From Shimia abyssi (GTDB lineage: Bacteria; Pseudomonadota; Alphaproteobacteria; Rhodobacterales; Rhodobacteraceae), in contig NZ_PYGJ01000003.1 in assembly GCF_003014475.1 (NCBI RefSeq), forward strand, positions 248,001 to 312,000: a stretch of DNA of 64,000 bases, given 5' to 3'. This document shows positions 53,991 through 63,092 of this stretch, one piece after another; within the stretch, counting starts at the first letter, position 1, and every line of letters begins with the position of its first letter. The notes under the pieces were generated by a model. It did no database searches. It saw only the letters and a program-made list of their open reading frames with translations, and had not been told where the DNA came from. Both the position numbers and the translations under genes were made by a program.

Positions 53991-55397
53991 ATGTTGCGTG
54001 GATTTTTGTCAGGTATCCTTTGGGGCGGTGTTGTCGTCGTGGTGGTGGTGAGCGTAGCGTCTTTGTTGGCGCCTTTGCCAGCGACGGTGAGCCCTCAGAC
54101 CACTGCTGTAGAAGGCATAGAAGGGTCCGAAACCGCACCGAACCAGGGGACGGATGCAGGTGCGTTGACTGAAACGTCGAGCACAGATGCGACCGTGGAA
54201 GACCCGTTGCAGACCGATGTTGCGGAACCCGAGGCCGGAGAGATACCACCGCTGACAGATACAGAATCAGCGCCCCGCCCCGAAGTTGGTGCTTCTGATA
54301 GTGCGTTGAATACGCCGGATAATCCAGATGCGGGTGGCGCGGTACACGTCGAAAGTGAAAACCCGGTTCTGCCTAATCCGCAGGCGGAAAACCCAAGCAC
54401 TCCCGCGCCTGAAGACGAGCCGTCGATTTCCAACAACCCGCCACAGCCACAGGCGCCAGAGGTGACAGAGGAAGGCGCGTTCCCGACCCCCGCGCCGACT
54501 GAGACGGTCGATGGCGGGGCAGGGGAAGCTGTTGATAATGAAGAAGAAGTTGCTGATCTGACTCCATCGGCCGAAGACGGCGCGCCGGATGCTGAGGCCA
54601 GCGACGAGTCACTTTTGACCCCTGCAGGCGACCTAGATGAAAGCTTTGAACAGCGCACATCCGAGCGGTTGCCAACGGTGGGCGAAGACACAAGCGAGAC
54701 GGAAGAAAGTGCAGCGCCCGCGCCACGCCCCTTTGTGGCAAATGCCGAACCGCTTGATAACCCTGCTGGTCAGCCGGTGATGTCGATTGTGCTGGTGGAT
54801 GTTGGCGATGAGACTGTGAACACCGAAACATTGCAGAGTTTCCCTTATCCTCTGAGCGTTGCGGTTTCGACTTTGGACGCGCAAGCTGCAGAGAAAGCTA
54901 CGAAATACCGAGAGATGGGGTTTGAAGTTCTGGCCCTAATCGACCTGCCAGCTGCGGCGGCTGCAGCGGATGTTGAGGTCGCGATGGAAGCACATCTGTC
55001 GGTGATGTCAGAGGCGGTTGCGGTCATGGAAGGGTTTGATGACGGGTTGCAAGGCAGCCGCGAAGTGTCGGATCAGGTGACCGATGTTTTGGCTAGCGAA
55101 GGCTATGGAATGTTGATGCTTCCCAATGGGTTGAACACCGCACAGAAGCTGGCGGCCAAGGAAGGCGTGCCTTCTGCTACCGTGTTTCGAGACTTTGACA
55201 GCAAAGGGCAATCCGCAGTTGTGATGCGCCGTTTTCTGGATCAGGCGGCGTTTAAGGCGGCGCAGACGGATGGCGTGGTCATGGTGGGGCGCATTCGCGA
55301 AGATACCATTGCGGCGCTGCTGCTGTGGGGGCTTCAGGATCGCGCGAGTACGGTGGCATTGGCCCCGGTCTCAGCCGCGCTGAACACCATCGACTGA
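53991..55397 (+). CDS. Divergent polysaccharide deacetylase (YibQ / DUF610-like)
   Basis: The 468-residue protein has an N-terminal membrane anchor (GFLSGILWGGVVVVVVVSVASLLAPL). A long low-complexity linker rich in Pro, Glu, Thr and Ala follows (about residues 30-255). The C-terminal domain resembles the divergent polysaccharide deacetylase family (PVMSIVLVDVGDET...LQSFPYPLSVAVSTLDAQAAEKATKYREMGFEVLALIDLP...VMRRFLDQAAFKAAQTDGVVMVGRIREDTIAALLLWGL). Its real reaction is unknown. The ATG at 53991 starts the anchor; AGAGGG lies upstream. It is divergent from trpG. Confidence 0.78.
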   Translation: MLRGFLSGILWGGVVVVVVVSVASLLAPLPATVSPQTTAVEGIEGSETAPNQGTDAGALTETSSTDATVEDPLQTDVAEPEAGEIPPLTDTESAPRPEVGASDSALNTPDNPDAGGAVHVESENPVLPNPQAENPSTPAPEDEPSISNNPPQPQAPEVTEEGAFPTPAPTETVDGGAGEAVDNEEEVADLTPSAEDGAPDAEASDESLLTPAGDLDESFEQRTSERLPTVGEDTSETEESAAPAPRPFVANAEPLDNPAGQPVMSIVLVDVGDETVNTETLQSFPYPLSVAVSTLDAQAAEKATKYREMGFEVLALIDLPAAAAAADVEVAMEAHLSVMSEAVAVMEGFDDGLQGSREVSDQVTDVLASEGYGMLMLPNGLNTAQKLAAKEGVPSATVFRDFDSKGQSAVVMRRFLDQAAFKAAQTDGVVMVGRIREDTIAALLLWGLQDRASTVALAPVSAALNTID

Positions 55398-55857
55398 GCG
55401 CGCGAATCAGTTGCGCGCAGGCAATAGTTAATAGGCCAAACGCATGTCGGCAGAACGTCGGTATCGCGTCGGTATAACATCGGTATTTTTTCCGCACGAA
55501 GAGCGTTACCTGTGCGCTCGGTCGCTTGGGCGTTTGGCAACCTATTTGTTGCAGACTGACGTGTTGGTCCGGGTGCATCGGGGCAGATGCCGCGAATTGC
55601 TCTCGCTCAGAATACGGTTTTGCCACCGCGAAGCGGTAGCCTGTGTGGCTTTGTGATTTGGGCTGGCGGGGGGCGGAACGAGCAATGCGAATGCCTGATG
55701 ATACCCACGCTAACCCCTCGCGCATTGCCTGTTGCAAACCCATAACCGAAAGCCTGACGCATGCGCAGCCGGTTTGGATTTCTGGAGCTTTGCTCGAAAC
55801 CTCACCGATTCCCGGCTTTTGTGGTACGGTAGAAAAAGTAGGGCAGGAGGGAACGCG
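55398..55857. other. 460-base gap with an 11-base periodic repeat, no gene recognised
   Basis: I see no convincing gene between the deacetylase-like gene and the sulfotransferase-like gene. A 70-codon frame at 55444 has no family character. The notable content is the four-fold TCGG repeat at 55447-55486. The end of the gap carries CAGGAGGG, the ribosome site of the next gene. Confidence 0.4.
55447..55486. repeat. Four TCGG repeats at exact 11-base spacing
   Basis: TCGGTAT occurs at 55458, 55469 and 55480, with a degenerate copy (TCGGCAG) at 55447. The spacing of 11 bases is about one helical turn, so the copies face the same side of the DNA. This would suit a cooperatively binding regulator (inference). 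Confidence 0.45.
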
Positions 55858-56493
55858 ATGTCATTGAATGTGGTCGGAAGCGGCTTTGGTCGAACGGGTA
55901 CGATGAGCATGAAGCTGGCTTTGGAGCAGCTCGGGCAGGGGCGATGCCATCATATGGAGGAAGTATTCGAGAATCCTTGGCAGGCGCCGTTTTGGGCGGC
56001 GGCATTGCGTAATGAGCAAGTCGATTGGGACATGCTGCTGAATGGGTACGGGGCCACTATGGATTGGCCTTCAGGGCATTTTTGGCGAGACCTGTTGGCG
56101 GCTAATCCGGACGCCAAAGTGATCCACACAACGCGGTCAGCAGAAAGCTGGTGGGCAAGCTATTCCGAAACCATCATGAAGTTTCTGGAAGTCGCCGTTG
56201 ACGACCCGGCCAATCAAGGGGTGGGGCGCGAAATGAGCGAATGGTGCGTTACAGCGTTTGGTCGCACATTTGGTGCGGACTATCGAGACCGGGAGGGTGG
56301 TCTGCGCTCGTTTGAGCGGCGATTGGCAGAGGTGCAGGAAGCAGTGCCTGCGGATCGATTGCTGGTGTATCCGGTAGGTAGTGGATGGGAACCACTGTGT
56401 GAGTTTCTGGAGGTTCCGGTGCCAAAGGAAGAATTCCCACGTTCAAATGACCGGTCTGAGTTTTGGGAGAATTTTTCTCCTGATGCCGAGTAA
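55858..56493 (+). CDS. Sulfotransferase-family protein
   Basis: The 211-residue protein starts SLNVVGSGFGRTGTMSMKLALEQLGQGRCHHMEEV, in which GFGRTGT is the 5'-PSB/P-loop phosphosulfate-binding loop of this family. It continues with WPSGHFWRDLLAANPDAKVIHTTRSAESWWASYSETI (the strand with the 3'-phosphate-binding region) and ends with YPVGSGWEPLCEFLEVPVPKEEFPRSND, another family hallmark. Many roseobacter and plant-like members are annotated only as sulfotransferases and lack a tested substrate. CAGGAGGG precedes the ATG at 55858. Confidence 0.75.
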   Translation: MSLNVVGSGFGRTGTMSMKLALEQLGQGRCHHMEEVFENPWQAPFWAAALRNEQVDWDMLLNGYGATMDWPSGHFWRDLLAANPDAKVIHTTRSAESWWASYSETIMKFLEVAVDDPANQGVGREMSEWCVTAFGRTFGADYRDREGGLRSFERRLAEVQEAVPADRLLVYPVGSGWEPLCEFLEVPVPKEEFPRSNDRSEFWENFSPDAE

Positions 56494-56520
56494 GAGCAGC
56501 GTAAAATACTGCACATATCC

Positions 56521-56556
56521 CGCTTTGCAGGCGGGTTGAAAACCGACTGCAAAGCG
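56521..56556. terminator. Long hairpin between convergent genes
   Basis: CGCTTTGCAG (56521-56530) and CTGCAAAGCG (56547-56556) form a perfect 10-base stem, extended by an inner CGG(G)TT/AACCG pairing. No T-run follows on either strand. It lies between the sulfotransferase-like gene and the convergent trpE gene. Confidence 0.5.
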
Positions 56557-56596
56557 TTATGCATTCACATTGTCCAACTGATTTCTTGGCTAGCGT

Positions 56597-58108
56597 TTAG
56601 TCATTTCGGTTGCCGCCAAAGCGGGCTGCATCAGCAGCGGCGCGGCGGATGGCGTTGGATTTGTGCACGGTTTCCATGAACTCGGCCTCGGGATCGCTGT
56701 CATAGACAACGCCACCACCGGCCTGCACATAGAGCTTTTGATCTTTGACGATGGCGGTGCGCAGGGCGATGCAGATATCCATGTCGCCACCTGAACTGAA
56801 ATAGCCCACTCCACCCCCATAGACGCCGCGCTTTTCCGGCTCCAGCTCGTCGATGATTTCCATCGCGCGCACTTTGGGGGCACCGGACACAGTGCCTGCG
56901 GGCATACCGGCAAAGAACGCATCCAGCGCGTCTTTGTCATCGGCCAGTTCGCCCACGACGTTGGACACGATGTGCATCACGTGGCTGTAGCGTTCGATGA
57001 TGAATTGTTCGGTCGGGCGCACGGTGCCGATTTTAGAGACGCGGCCCGTATCATTGCGGCCCAGATCGAGCAGCATGAGGTGTTCGGCCAGTTCCTTTTT
57101 GTCCGCGAGGAGATCCGCCTCAAGGGCGTTGTCCTCCTCCGGGGTGGCGCCGCGGGGGCGGGTGCCTGCAATGGGGCGAATGGTGACTTCGTCGCCAAAG
57201 ACCCGCACGAGAATTTCGGGGCTGGCCCCGACAACCTGAAAGCCGCCAAAGTTGAAGTAGAACATGAACGGCGACGGGTTGGTGCGGCGCAGCGAGCGGT
57301 AGAGCGCGAAGGGAGGTTCGCGAAATTCCTGCGTCCAACGCTGTGCAGGCACGACCTGAAAGATGTCACCGGCGCGGATGTAATCCTTGGCCTTTTCGAC
57401 CGCTTCCATATAGCCCGATTTGGTGAAATTTGACACCGGGGGCGCGATTTCATGCGCGTCGCCAAGGTTGCGGGCGGCCTGAGGCATGGCGCGTTCGAGG
57501 TCGCGCACGGCGTCCATCACACGTTCGGCGGCCTGCGCATAGGCGGCACGGGCGGATTGCCCGTCAGAGGCCCAAGCAGGCGAGACCACGGTCACTTCGC
57601 CTTTGACGCCATCGAGCACAGCTACGACCGAGGGGCGCAGCATGACCGCATCGGGCAGGCCAAGCGGATCAGGGTTGACGTTGGGCAGGTGTTCCACAAG
57701 CCGGATCATGTCATAGCCGAGATAGCCAAAGAGACCAGCTGCGGCCTGTGGCAGATCGTCGGGCAGGTCAATGCGGCTCTCGGCGATGAGGGCGCGCAGG
57801 TTGGCAAGCGGGTCGCCATCCTGATCCGTGAAAGCGTCGCCGTCAAAGCGCGCAGTGCGGTTGATGCGGCTGGTGGTCCCGTGGCATTGCCAGATCAGAT
57901 CAGGTTTCATTCCGATGATAGAGTAACGCCCGCGCACTTCTCCTCCGGTAACGGATTCGAGCATAAAGGCGTCTTTATGCGCGCCGGTCAGCTTGAGCAT
58001 CAGCGACACAGGTGTGTCGAGATCCGCAGCAAGGCGCGCATAAACGATCTGGTTCTGTCCGGCCTCGTAGGCCGGGGCGAAATCCTCAAAGGAGGGGACG
58101 AGATCCAC
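56597..58108 (-). CDS. trpE: Anthranilate synthase component I
   Basis: TrpE makes anthranilate from chorismate using ammonia from TrpG. The 503-residue protein has the tryptophan feedback site near the N-terminus (LMLKLTGAHKDAFMLESVTGGEVRGRYSIIG), GLFGYLGYDMIRLVEHLP, and the catalytic half with IAGTRPRGATPEEDNALEADLLADKKELAEHLMLLDLGRND and FFAGMPAGTVSGAPKVRAMEIIDELE. It starts with GTG at 58108, 20 bases after the ppiD stop. AAAGG lies about eight bases upstream. It is probably co-transcribed with ppiD. I see no leader peptide or attenuator in the 20-base gap. Confidence 0.97.
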   Translation of the reverse strand: MDLVPSFEDFAPAYEAGQNQIVYARLAADLDTPVSLMLKLTGAHKDAFMLESVTGGEVRGRYSIIGMKPDLIWQCHGTTSRINRTARFDGDAFTDQDGDPLANLRALIAESRIDLPDDLPQAAAGLFGYLGYDMIRLVEHLPNVNPDPLGLPDAVMLRPSVVAVLDGVKGEVTVVSPAWASDGQSARAAYAQAAERVMDAVRDLERAMPQAARNLGDAHEIAPPVSNFTKSGYMEAVEKAKDYIRAGDIFQVVPAQRWTQEFREPPFALYRSLRRTNPSPFMFYFNFGGFQVVGASPEILVRVFGDEVTIRPIAGTRPRGATPEEDNALEADLLADKKELAEHLMLLDLGRNDTGRVSKIGTVRPTEQFIIERYSHVMHIVSNVVGELADDKDALDAFFAGMPAGTVSGAPKVRAMEIIDELEPEKRGVYGGGVGYFSSGGDMDICIALRTAIVKDQKLYVQAGGGVVYDSDPEAEFMETVHKSNAIRRAAADAARFGGNRND

Positions 58109-58128
58109 GGAACGATACCTTTCGTGGC

Positions 58129-59970
58129 TTATTGTATCTGCACGTGCACTGCATCCAGTGCCTGCTGACTGATGTTGATGTCAAAGCTTTGTTGCAGGGC
58201 CTGTGCGTAGGCGTCAAAAATGTCCTGCGAGATGCTTTGACCAGCCTGTTGTGTCACACCGGTGACCAAGGCGGCAATCTGGGGCGAGTCGTTTTGCGGC
58301 GCGTTGATTGCGTTCAGGCGCACAAGCGTCAGGCCGCCCGCATCCGAAATAGTACGGATTTCGCCCGGCTGCATCTCGAACACCTGAACCATGAAGTTGG
58401 CAGGGGTGCCGGGCACAAAGGCTGAGCGATCCTGACCAGTTTCTTCGATGGCATTGAAGCCGAACGAGGTGAAATCGGTGCCTTCCTGAAGGCGTGGCAT
58501 CAGGCGGGCGACAAGGGCGTCGAGCGCCGCAGAGGTTTCTGCGTTGGTCCACGCAGCAACCACATCGGCGCGCACATCTTCCAGCGGGGCGGGGTGCGCC
58601 TCGGTGTCGCCTTCAAGACGCACGGCAAAGATGCCGCCGTCGCGCAGGGTTTCGATCTGTGGGAAGTCGCTGTCGGTGACGGATGCGGCCAAGGCGCGGA
58701 ATGCCTCGTAACCCGCAATCGGGTCGGTTGCACCGGGGTGCCAGTCAAGCGTGCCGATTTGCATGTCGGTTTCGTCCGCCAGCTCTTCGAGGGTGGCGCC
58801 GGCGGCGAGCAGATCGTCGATATCGCTAATCTGGGTTTCGATCACACGGCGGGCACGATCGGCGGCCAGCTCATCGCGCAGCACAGGCAGCGCGTCTTCA
58901 AAGCTGGTAGATTGGGCGGGCAGGATGGCGTTGACGCGGAACAGGGCCGGGCCGAGATCGGAGGCAACGGGGCCTGCGATTTCGCCGGATGCGGCGGCAA
59001 AGACCACCTCGCCGGATTGACCAAGGTCGGCCTGGGTTACATCGCCCATGTCGACATCAGACAGCGTCAGGCCGCGCGATTCGACCAGCGCCTCAAACGT
59101 GGTTTCGCCCGCGTCGATCTGATCTTTGGCAGCCTGTGCTGCTGCCATGTCGCCCAGGACAACACGTTCGACCAGTCGGCGCTCGGGGCGGTTGAATTCG
59201 CTGTCACGCTCTTCATAGCGTTCGCGCAGGGCGGTTTCATCCACCTCGACCTGATCGATGATCATGTCGGGCGAGAGCCATGCAAAGGTGATCTGGCGCG
59301 TGGCGGGCACCATGAACTGATCAGTGTTGGCGTCATAATACGCCTGAACCTGCGCATCGTCTGGCGCGGGGATCGGGCGGGTGAGGTTATCTGCGCTCAG
59401 GCGGGTCCACGTAAAGTCGCGCTGTTCTGCGACATAGGCAATCAACGTATCGGCGTAAGAGGTGGGCATGGTCACGCCCGAGATAATCGCGCCTTGCAGG
59501 ATCGAGCGGGCGGTGTCTTCGCGCATGCTGTCTTCGAATTCAGACTCGCTCATACCAGCCTGTTCCATGGCAAAGCCGTAGGCGTCGCGGTCAAATTCAC
59601 CGTCAAGCCCCTGAAAGGCGGGAATGGCGAGCAGTTCGCGGCGCAGGTTTTCGTCGCCAATTGAGATGCCCAACCGGTCGGTTTCTGCATCAAGCGCGCG
59701 GCGGACCACGAGCTGGCCAAGAACGGCCCGATCAAGGCCAAATTGCTGGGCCTGAGCAAAGCTGACATTCTGTCCGGTCTGCGCACCCAAGGCGCGCAAT
59801 TCGTCCTGAAGGGCGCGGAAATACTGGTTAATAGTGATTTCCTTGCCGCCGACATCACCAATGGTGCGGTTGACCCCTGAGAGCGAGGTGGCCCCAAAGC
59901 CTGCAAGTCCCAGCATGAGCAGCCCCATGAGGATCCACACAAAGATATTAGAGGTTTTTCCCTTGGACAT
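58129..59970 (-). CDS. ppiD: Membrane-anchored peptidyl-prolyl isomerase PpiD / SurA type
   Basis: This periplasmic folding factor helps outer membrane and secreted proteins. The 613-residue protein starts at the ATG at 59970. It has one membrane anchor (IFVWILMGLLMLGLAGFGATS), a SurA_N-like helical chaperone region (ITINQYFRALQDELRALGAQTG...), and a parvulin-like region in the middle (about residues 240-370). A long C-terminal part with repeated helical segments follows. The upstream open frame extends 120 codons without family features and is not used. TrpE follows closely downstream. Confidence 0.9.
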   Translation of the reverse strand: MSKGKTSNIFVWILMGLLMLGLAGFGATSLSGVNRTIGDVGGKEITINQYFRALQDELRALGAQTGQNVSFAQAQQFGLDRAVLGQLVVRRALDAETDRLGISIGDENLRRELLAIPAFQGLDGEFDRDAYGFAMEQAGMSESEFEDSMREDTARSILQGAIISGVTMPTSYADTLIAYVAEQRDFTWTRLSADNLTRPIPAPDDAQVQAYYDANTDQFMVPATRQITFAWLSPDMIIDQVEVDETALRERYEERDSEFNRPERRLVERVVLGDMAAAQAAKDQIDAGETTFEALVESRGLTLSDVDMGDVTQADLGQSGEVVFAAASGEIAGPVASDLGPALFRVNAILPAQSTSFEDALPVLRDELAADRARRVIETQISDIDDLLAAGATLEELADETDMQIGTLDWHPGATDPIAGYEAFRALAASVTDSDFPQIETLRDGGIFAVRLEGDTEAHPAPLEDVRADVVAAWTNAETSAALDALVARLMPRLQEGTDFTSFGFNAIEETGQDRSAFVPGTPANFMVQVFEMQPGEIRTISDAGGLTLVRLNAINAPQNDSPQIAALVTGVTQQAGQSISQDIFDAYAQALQQSFDINISQQALDAVHVQIQ

Positions 59971-60087
59971 ATCGGCCCCCTGCGGCTTGGGATTTTTTAT
60001 CTGTCGCGGATGTCTACGCGGTTGGTGCAAGGGGAGCAAGGGGGTGGTGTGGATGAGGGGGAAAGAGAGCGAAATCGGTAATGCAAT

Positions 60088-60134
60088 GTGGGGGCCAGCC
60101 CCCACCCCCCCGAAGTATTTTTGGCAAGATGAAG
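60088..60134. repeat. Dispersed intergenic hairpin repeat, copy 2
   Basis: GTGGGGGC-CA-GCCCCCAC (60088-60105) is a perfect stem, followed by CCCCCC, GAAGTATTTTTGG and CAAGATGAAG. The tail closely resembles that of the element at 12354-12420. It lies nine bases before the end of the minus-strand aminotransferase gene. Confidence 0.6.
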
Positions 60135-60142
60135 AGCGCGGC

Positions 60143-61318
60143 CTAGTAGTGCGCGGTTGCGAGACGGGCGAACAACGATTGAATACCGGTTCGGTCGATA
60201 TTGGCAAAGGCGATACGCAGTTGCCGGCGCCCGGATGGTTCATCGGAAGGCATGAACATGGTGCCGGGTAGTGCGAGAATGTGGTGATCGCGCACGAGCG
60301 CCTGTGCGAGCAGGTCGGAGGGCATATCAAATGGGTGTTGCAGGTAAGCGAAATAGGCGCCGTTACCCATCAGCGTCCAGCCTTTGGCCGTAAGGATCGG
60401 CATGGCGTCGGTGATCGCGGCGCGGCGGTCGAGAATTTCGTCACGCTCGCCTGCAAGCCATTGGGCAAGATTCTGCATTCCCCATAGGGCGGCGTGCTGG
60501 CCCAGCTGATTGGGGCAGATCGCAACTGTATCAAGGAATTTTTCCGCGCCCGCCAGCAGAACGGGGGAGGCGACCATGGCGCCGACGCGGTGGCCGGTGA
60601 GGCGGTAAGCCTTGGAAAACGAGTAGAGTTGGATCAGGGTGTTGGGCCAGTCAGGATCGGAAAAGAGATCATGCGGCGCGCCGGTCTGGGCGTGAAAGTC
60701 GCGGTAAGTTTCATCAACGATCAGCTTGAGGCCGCGAGATTTCGCCAACTCGTAAAAGGCGCGCACAAGGGAGGCGGGATATTCAACACCGCCGGGGTTG
60801 TTCGGAGTGACAAGCACAATCGCGCGGGTGCGTTCAGTGATCAGGCTGGCCGCCCGAACCGGATCCGGCAGAAGTGCCTTGTCTGTCGCCAGAGGCACGG
60901 CGTGCAAGCTCATCATATCGAGCCACATTTTGTGATTGAAGTACCATGGTGTTGGCAGAATGACTTCATCGCCCTCGGTGGTCAGGGCGGTGAGCGCGGC
61001 GCAGAACGCCTGATTGCAGCCTGAGGTGATGGCGACCTGCTCTGGCGTAATGTTGCCGCCATAGGCGGTGGACCATTGGGTCGCGACTTCGGCGCGCAAG
61101 GCAGGCAGGCCAAGCACCGGACCGTAAAGATGAGCCTCGGCCACGTGGAGGGCCGTTTCGGCAATCGCGCGGCGCAAGGGCTCGGGTGGGGGATCGACCG
61201 GTGCGGCCTGACTGACATTGATCAGCGGCTTTGCATCCGTAAATGTCACACCGTCCAACCAGCGGCGCGCCTCCATGACGGGTGGGGGAAAGGTGGTGGC
61301 GGTCCGGGGCAAGGTCAT
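60143..61318 (-). CDS. Class I/II PLP-dependent aminotransferase
   Basis: The 391-residue protein has the fold type I landmarks: LINVSQAAPVDPPPEPLRRAIAE at the start, HLYGPVLGLPALRAEVA, TPNNPGGVEYPASLVRAF, LKLIVDETYRDF (PLP Asp-Tyr) and the lysine that binds PLP in LYSFSKAYRLTGHRVGAM. The late MPSDEPSGRRQLRIAFANID has the conserved Arg. The substrate pair is not clear; aspartate-, tyrosine- or 2-oxoacid-type enzymes share this pattern. It stands alone behind the repeat. Confidence 0.88.
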   Translation of the reverse strand: MTLPRTATTFPPPVMEARRWLDGVTFTDAKPLINVSQAAPVDPPPEPLRRAIAETALHVAEAHLYGPVLGLPALRAEVATQWSTAYGGNITPEQVAITSGCNQAFCAALTALTTEGDEVILPTPWYFNHKMWLDMMSLHAVPLATDKALLPDPVRAASLITERTRAIVLVTPNNPGGVEYPASLVRAFYELAKSRGLKLIVDETYRDFHAQTGAPHDLFSDPDWPNTLIQLYSFSKAYRLTGHRVGAMVASPVLLAGAEKFLDTVAICPNQLGQHAALWGMQNLAQWLAGERDEILDRRAAITDAMPILTAKGWTLMGNGAYFAYLQHPFDMPSDLLAQALVRDHHILALPGTMFMPSDEPSGRRQLRIAFANIDRTGIQSLFARLATAHY

Positions 61319-61407
61319 GGCGCAGCTCCTGAAAAGGCGTTGAGGGCGACCCTAAGTGTGAGCTGTCAGGGTGGCAACGCTCTGCGCCTTAAATGTTCCA
61401 AAAATTC

Positions 61408-61716
61408 TTATGTCGAAATAGGGGCGCCAACCGAGACTGAGTATTCGCGCGGGATGCCTTGGGTGATGGTGAACCAGTCGGACGCCTTGGTGCGGGTTTG
61501 ATGCGCATCAAAGGCGGCTTGGGTGGTGAATACCTCGGCCACTGTAAAACGCCCCGCGATGTTGGCGTCTTCGACAACGTCAAAGGAGAGGCAGCCCGGT
61601 TCCGCGCGGGTCAGGGCGATGTGATCGGGCAAGGCGACACGCACGGCGTCCAGCCGGTTGGCGGGCACGTCTATATGGCCGCTCAGGAACACTCGGAGGT
61701 CTTTTGCATCTGTCAT
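61408..61716 (-). CDS. Antibiotic biosynthesis monooxygenase-type small protein
   Basis: The 102-residue protein resembles the ABM/YgiN dimeric alpha/beta barrel (VFLSGHIDVPANRLDAVRVALPDHIALTRAEPGCLSFDVVEDANIAGRFTVAEVFTTQAAFDAHQ). These proteins are often quinol or aromatic monooxygenases without cofactor, but many have no activity shown. The ATG at 61716 is used because the open frame upstream lies over gpt. It follows gpt by 34 bases and may be co-transcribed. Confidence 0.75.
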   Translation of the reverse strand: MTDAKDLRVFLSGHIDVPANRLDAVRVALPDHIALTRAEPGCLSFDVVEDANIAGRFTVAEVFTTQAAFDAHQTRTKASDWFTITQGIPREYSVSVGAPIST

Positions 61717-61750
61717 TTTGGCTGAAGCCTCCGAGTTGTTGCGTGAGGAT

Positions 61751-62254
61751 TTAGTCGGTACCGCGGTAGGGTTCGACATATTGCAGGGCCATGTCCCATG
61801 GGAAGAAGATCCATGTATCCTGTGACACTTCGGTGATGAACGTGTCGACCATTGGGCGGCCTTTGGGTTTGGCATAGACGGTGGCAAAATGCGCGTTGGG
61901 ATAAAGGTCGCGCACCAGTTCGAGGGTTTTGCCGCTGTCGACCAGATCGTCGATCACCAGAATGCCGGTGCCGTCGCCCATCATTTCCTGGTTGGGGGCT
62001 TTGAGTACTTCGGCTTCGCCCTGGCTCTGGTGGTGATAGGATTTCACGCTGATGGTGTCGACGGTGCGGATGTCGAGCTCGCGGCTGACAATCATCGCTG
62101 GGGCCATGCCGCCACGGGTAATAGCCACAACAGCTTTCCACGCGCCATTGTCAGGGCCCTGGCCATCCAGCCGCCACGCCAGTGCACGGCTGTCGCGGTG
62201 GATCTGGTCCCAGCTGATGTGGAAGCCTTTTTCGTGGGGCAGACGTTCGCTCAT
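61751..62254 (-). CDS. gpt: Xanthine (guanine) phosphoribosyltransferase
   Basis: Gpt salvages xanthine and guanine with PRPP. The 167-residue protein has [17 protein letters not shown] near the start, [22 protein letters not shown] (phosphate binding), and the PRPP loop [44 protein letters not shown] is the typical C-terminus. A small ABM-like gene follows. The start lies on the minus strand next to a 275-base gap shared with the universal stress gene. Confidence 0.95.
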   Translation of the reverse strand: MSERLPHEKGFHISWDQIHRDSRALAWRLDGQGPDNGAWKAVVAITRGGMAPAMIVSRELDIRTVDTISVKSYHHQSQGEAEVLKAPNQEMMGDGTGILVIDDLVDSGKTLELVRDLYPNAHFATVYAKPKGRPMVDTFITEVSQDTWIFFPWDMALQYVEPYRGTD

Positions 62255-62437
62255 CTTGGTGTCATCCTTGCCTTCGATCTGAGTTGCGCCCTTCTATCAG
62301 AAGAAACCTGCAGCGCAAATGGAACCGTTTTCTGGCTGGTGCGGCGGGTTTTCGGGTTGCGCTATGTCAACGTGGCCAACGGGGTGGTGGCGTATACTTG
62401 ATGGGTAAGAGCGGTTTTGTGAGCGGACTTAACGTCT

Positions 62438-62460
62438 GACACTTGGCCGGGCAGAGTGTC
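62438..62460. promoter_or_regulatory. Inverted repeat upstream of the universal stress gene
   Basis: GACACT (62438-62443) and AGTGTC (62455-62460) with an 11-base spacer lie between the divergent gpt and universal stress genes. Operator or hairpin is possible. Confidence 0.3.
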
Positions 62461-62529
62461 CGGTATCATCGCGATATGCGGCGTTGCGCATCGCTCCCGA
62501 ACCGCCTTCGGCACAGTGGGAGATGAGAT

Positions 62530-62976
62530 ATGTTCAAGACAATTGTTGTGGGGCTCGACGGGTCGGAGACGTCGGACAGGGCCATGCGTGTGGCGTGTGA
62601 TCTGGCGAAAACCTATGATGCGACGCTGCATCTGGTGCATTCGCCGCAGCCACAAACGGTGGCTTTTGCGACCGGAGCTATAGCGGGGTATCATATGGTC
62701 ACAACGATGCCGTCCGAAAAGGTGGTTCGCGCTGCGGCCGAAAAAGTGATGGACGCGGCGCGCGAGATTGCGCGGGATGTTGGTGTAACTGTTGGAGAAA
62801 CCCGCACTGATCGGGGCGACCCGGTGGCTCAGATTATCGATTGCGCCGAAGGGCTTGACGCCGATCTAATTGTGACCGGTCGTCGGGGGCTTGGAAGCTT
62901 GGGGGCATTGGTGCAGGGCAGCACGTCTTTGGGTGTTAGTCACAAGGCGCATTGTGCTTGTCTTTCAATTGTTTAG
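62530..62976 (+). CDS. Universal stress protein (UspA family)
   Basis: The 148-residue protein begins MFKTIVVGLDGSETSDRAMRVACDLAKTYDATLHLVHSPQ, the strand and acidic pair of the Usp fold. It ends with DLIVTGRRGLGSLGALVQGSTSLGVSHKAHCACLSIV, the ATP-binding G-2x-G-9x-G-S pattern (GRRGLGSLGALVQGST). The ATP-binding motif suggests the UspFG-like class. A GGGAGATGAG site precedes the ATG. An inverted repeat GACACT-N11-AGTGTC lies about 70-90 bases upstream and could be an operator. Confidence 0.92.
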   Translation: MFKTIVVGLDGSETSDRAMRVACDLAKTYDATLHLVHSPQPQTVAFATGAIAGYHMVTTMPSEKVVRAAAEKVMDAAREIARDVGVTVGETRTDRGDPVAQIIDCAEGLDADLIVTGRRGLGSLGALVQGSTSLGVSHKAHCACLSIV

Positions 62977-63092
62977 AAGGCGATGTTCATTTTGGATGCC
63001 ATCCGTTCAGTTGAGAGTTCGGTGCGAGACTTGCAATGTCTGGCCAAGCCTGTAGCTGTTGACGCAACAAGGTTTGTTCCAGAGGCGGTTAT

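Noticed and set aside
55444-55656. 70-codon frame in the gap before the sulfotransferase-like gene
   Set aside because: It runs across the TCGG repeat array and has no recognisable domain and no supporting ribosome site.
58594-59664. 356-codon plus-strand frame opposite ppiD
   Set aside because: It is the mirror of the ppiD reading frame and has no domain signature. Long antisense frames are common in GC-rich genes.
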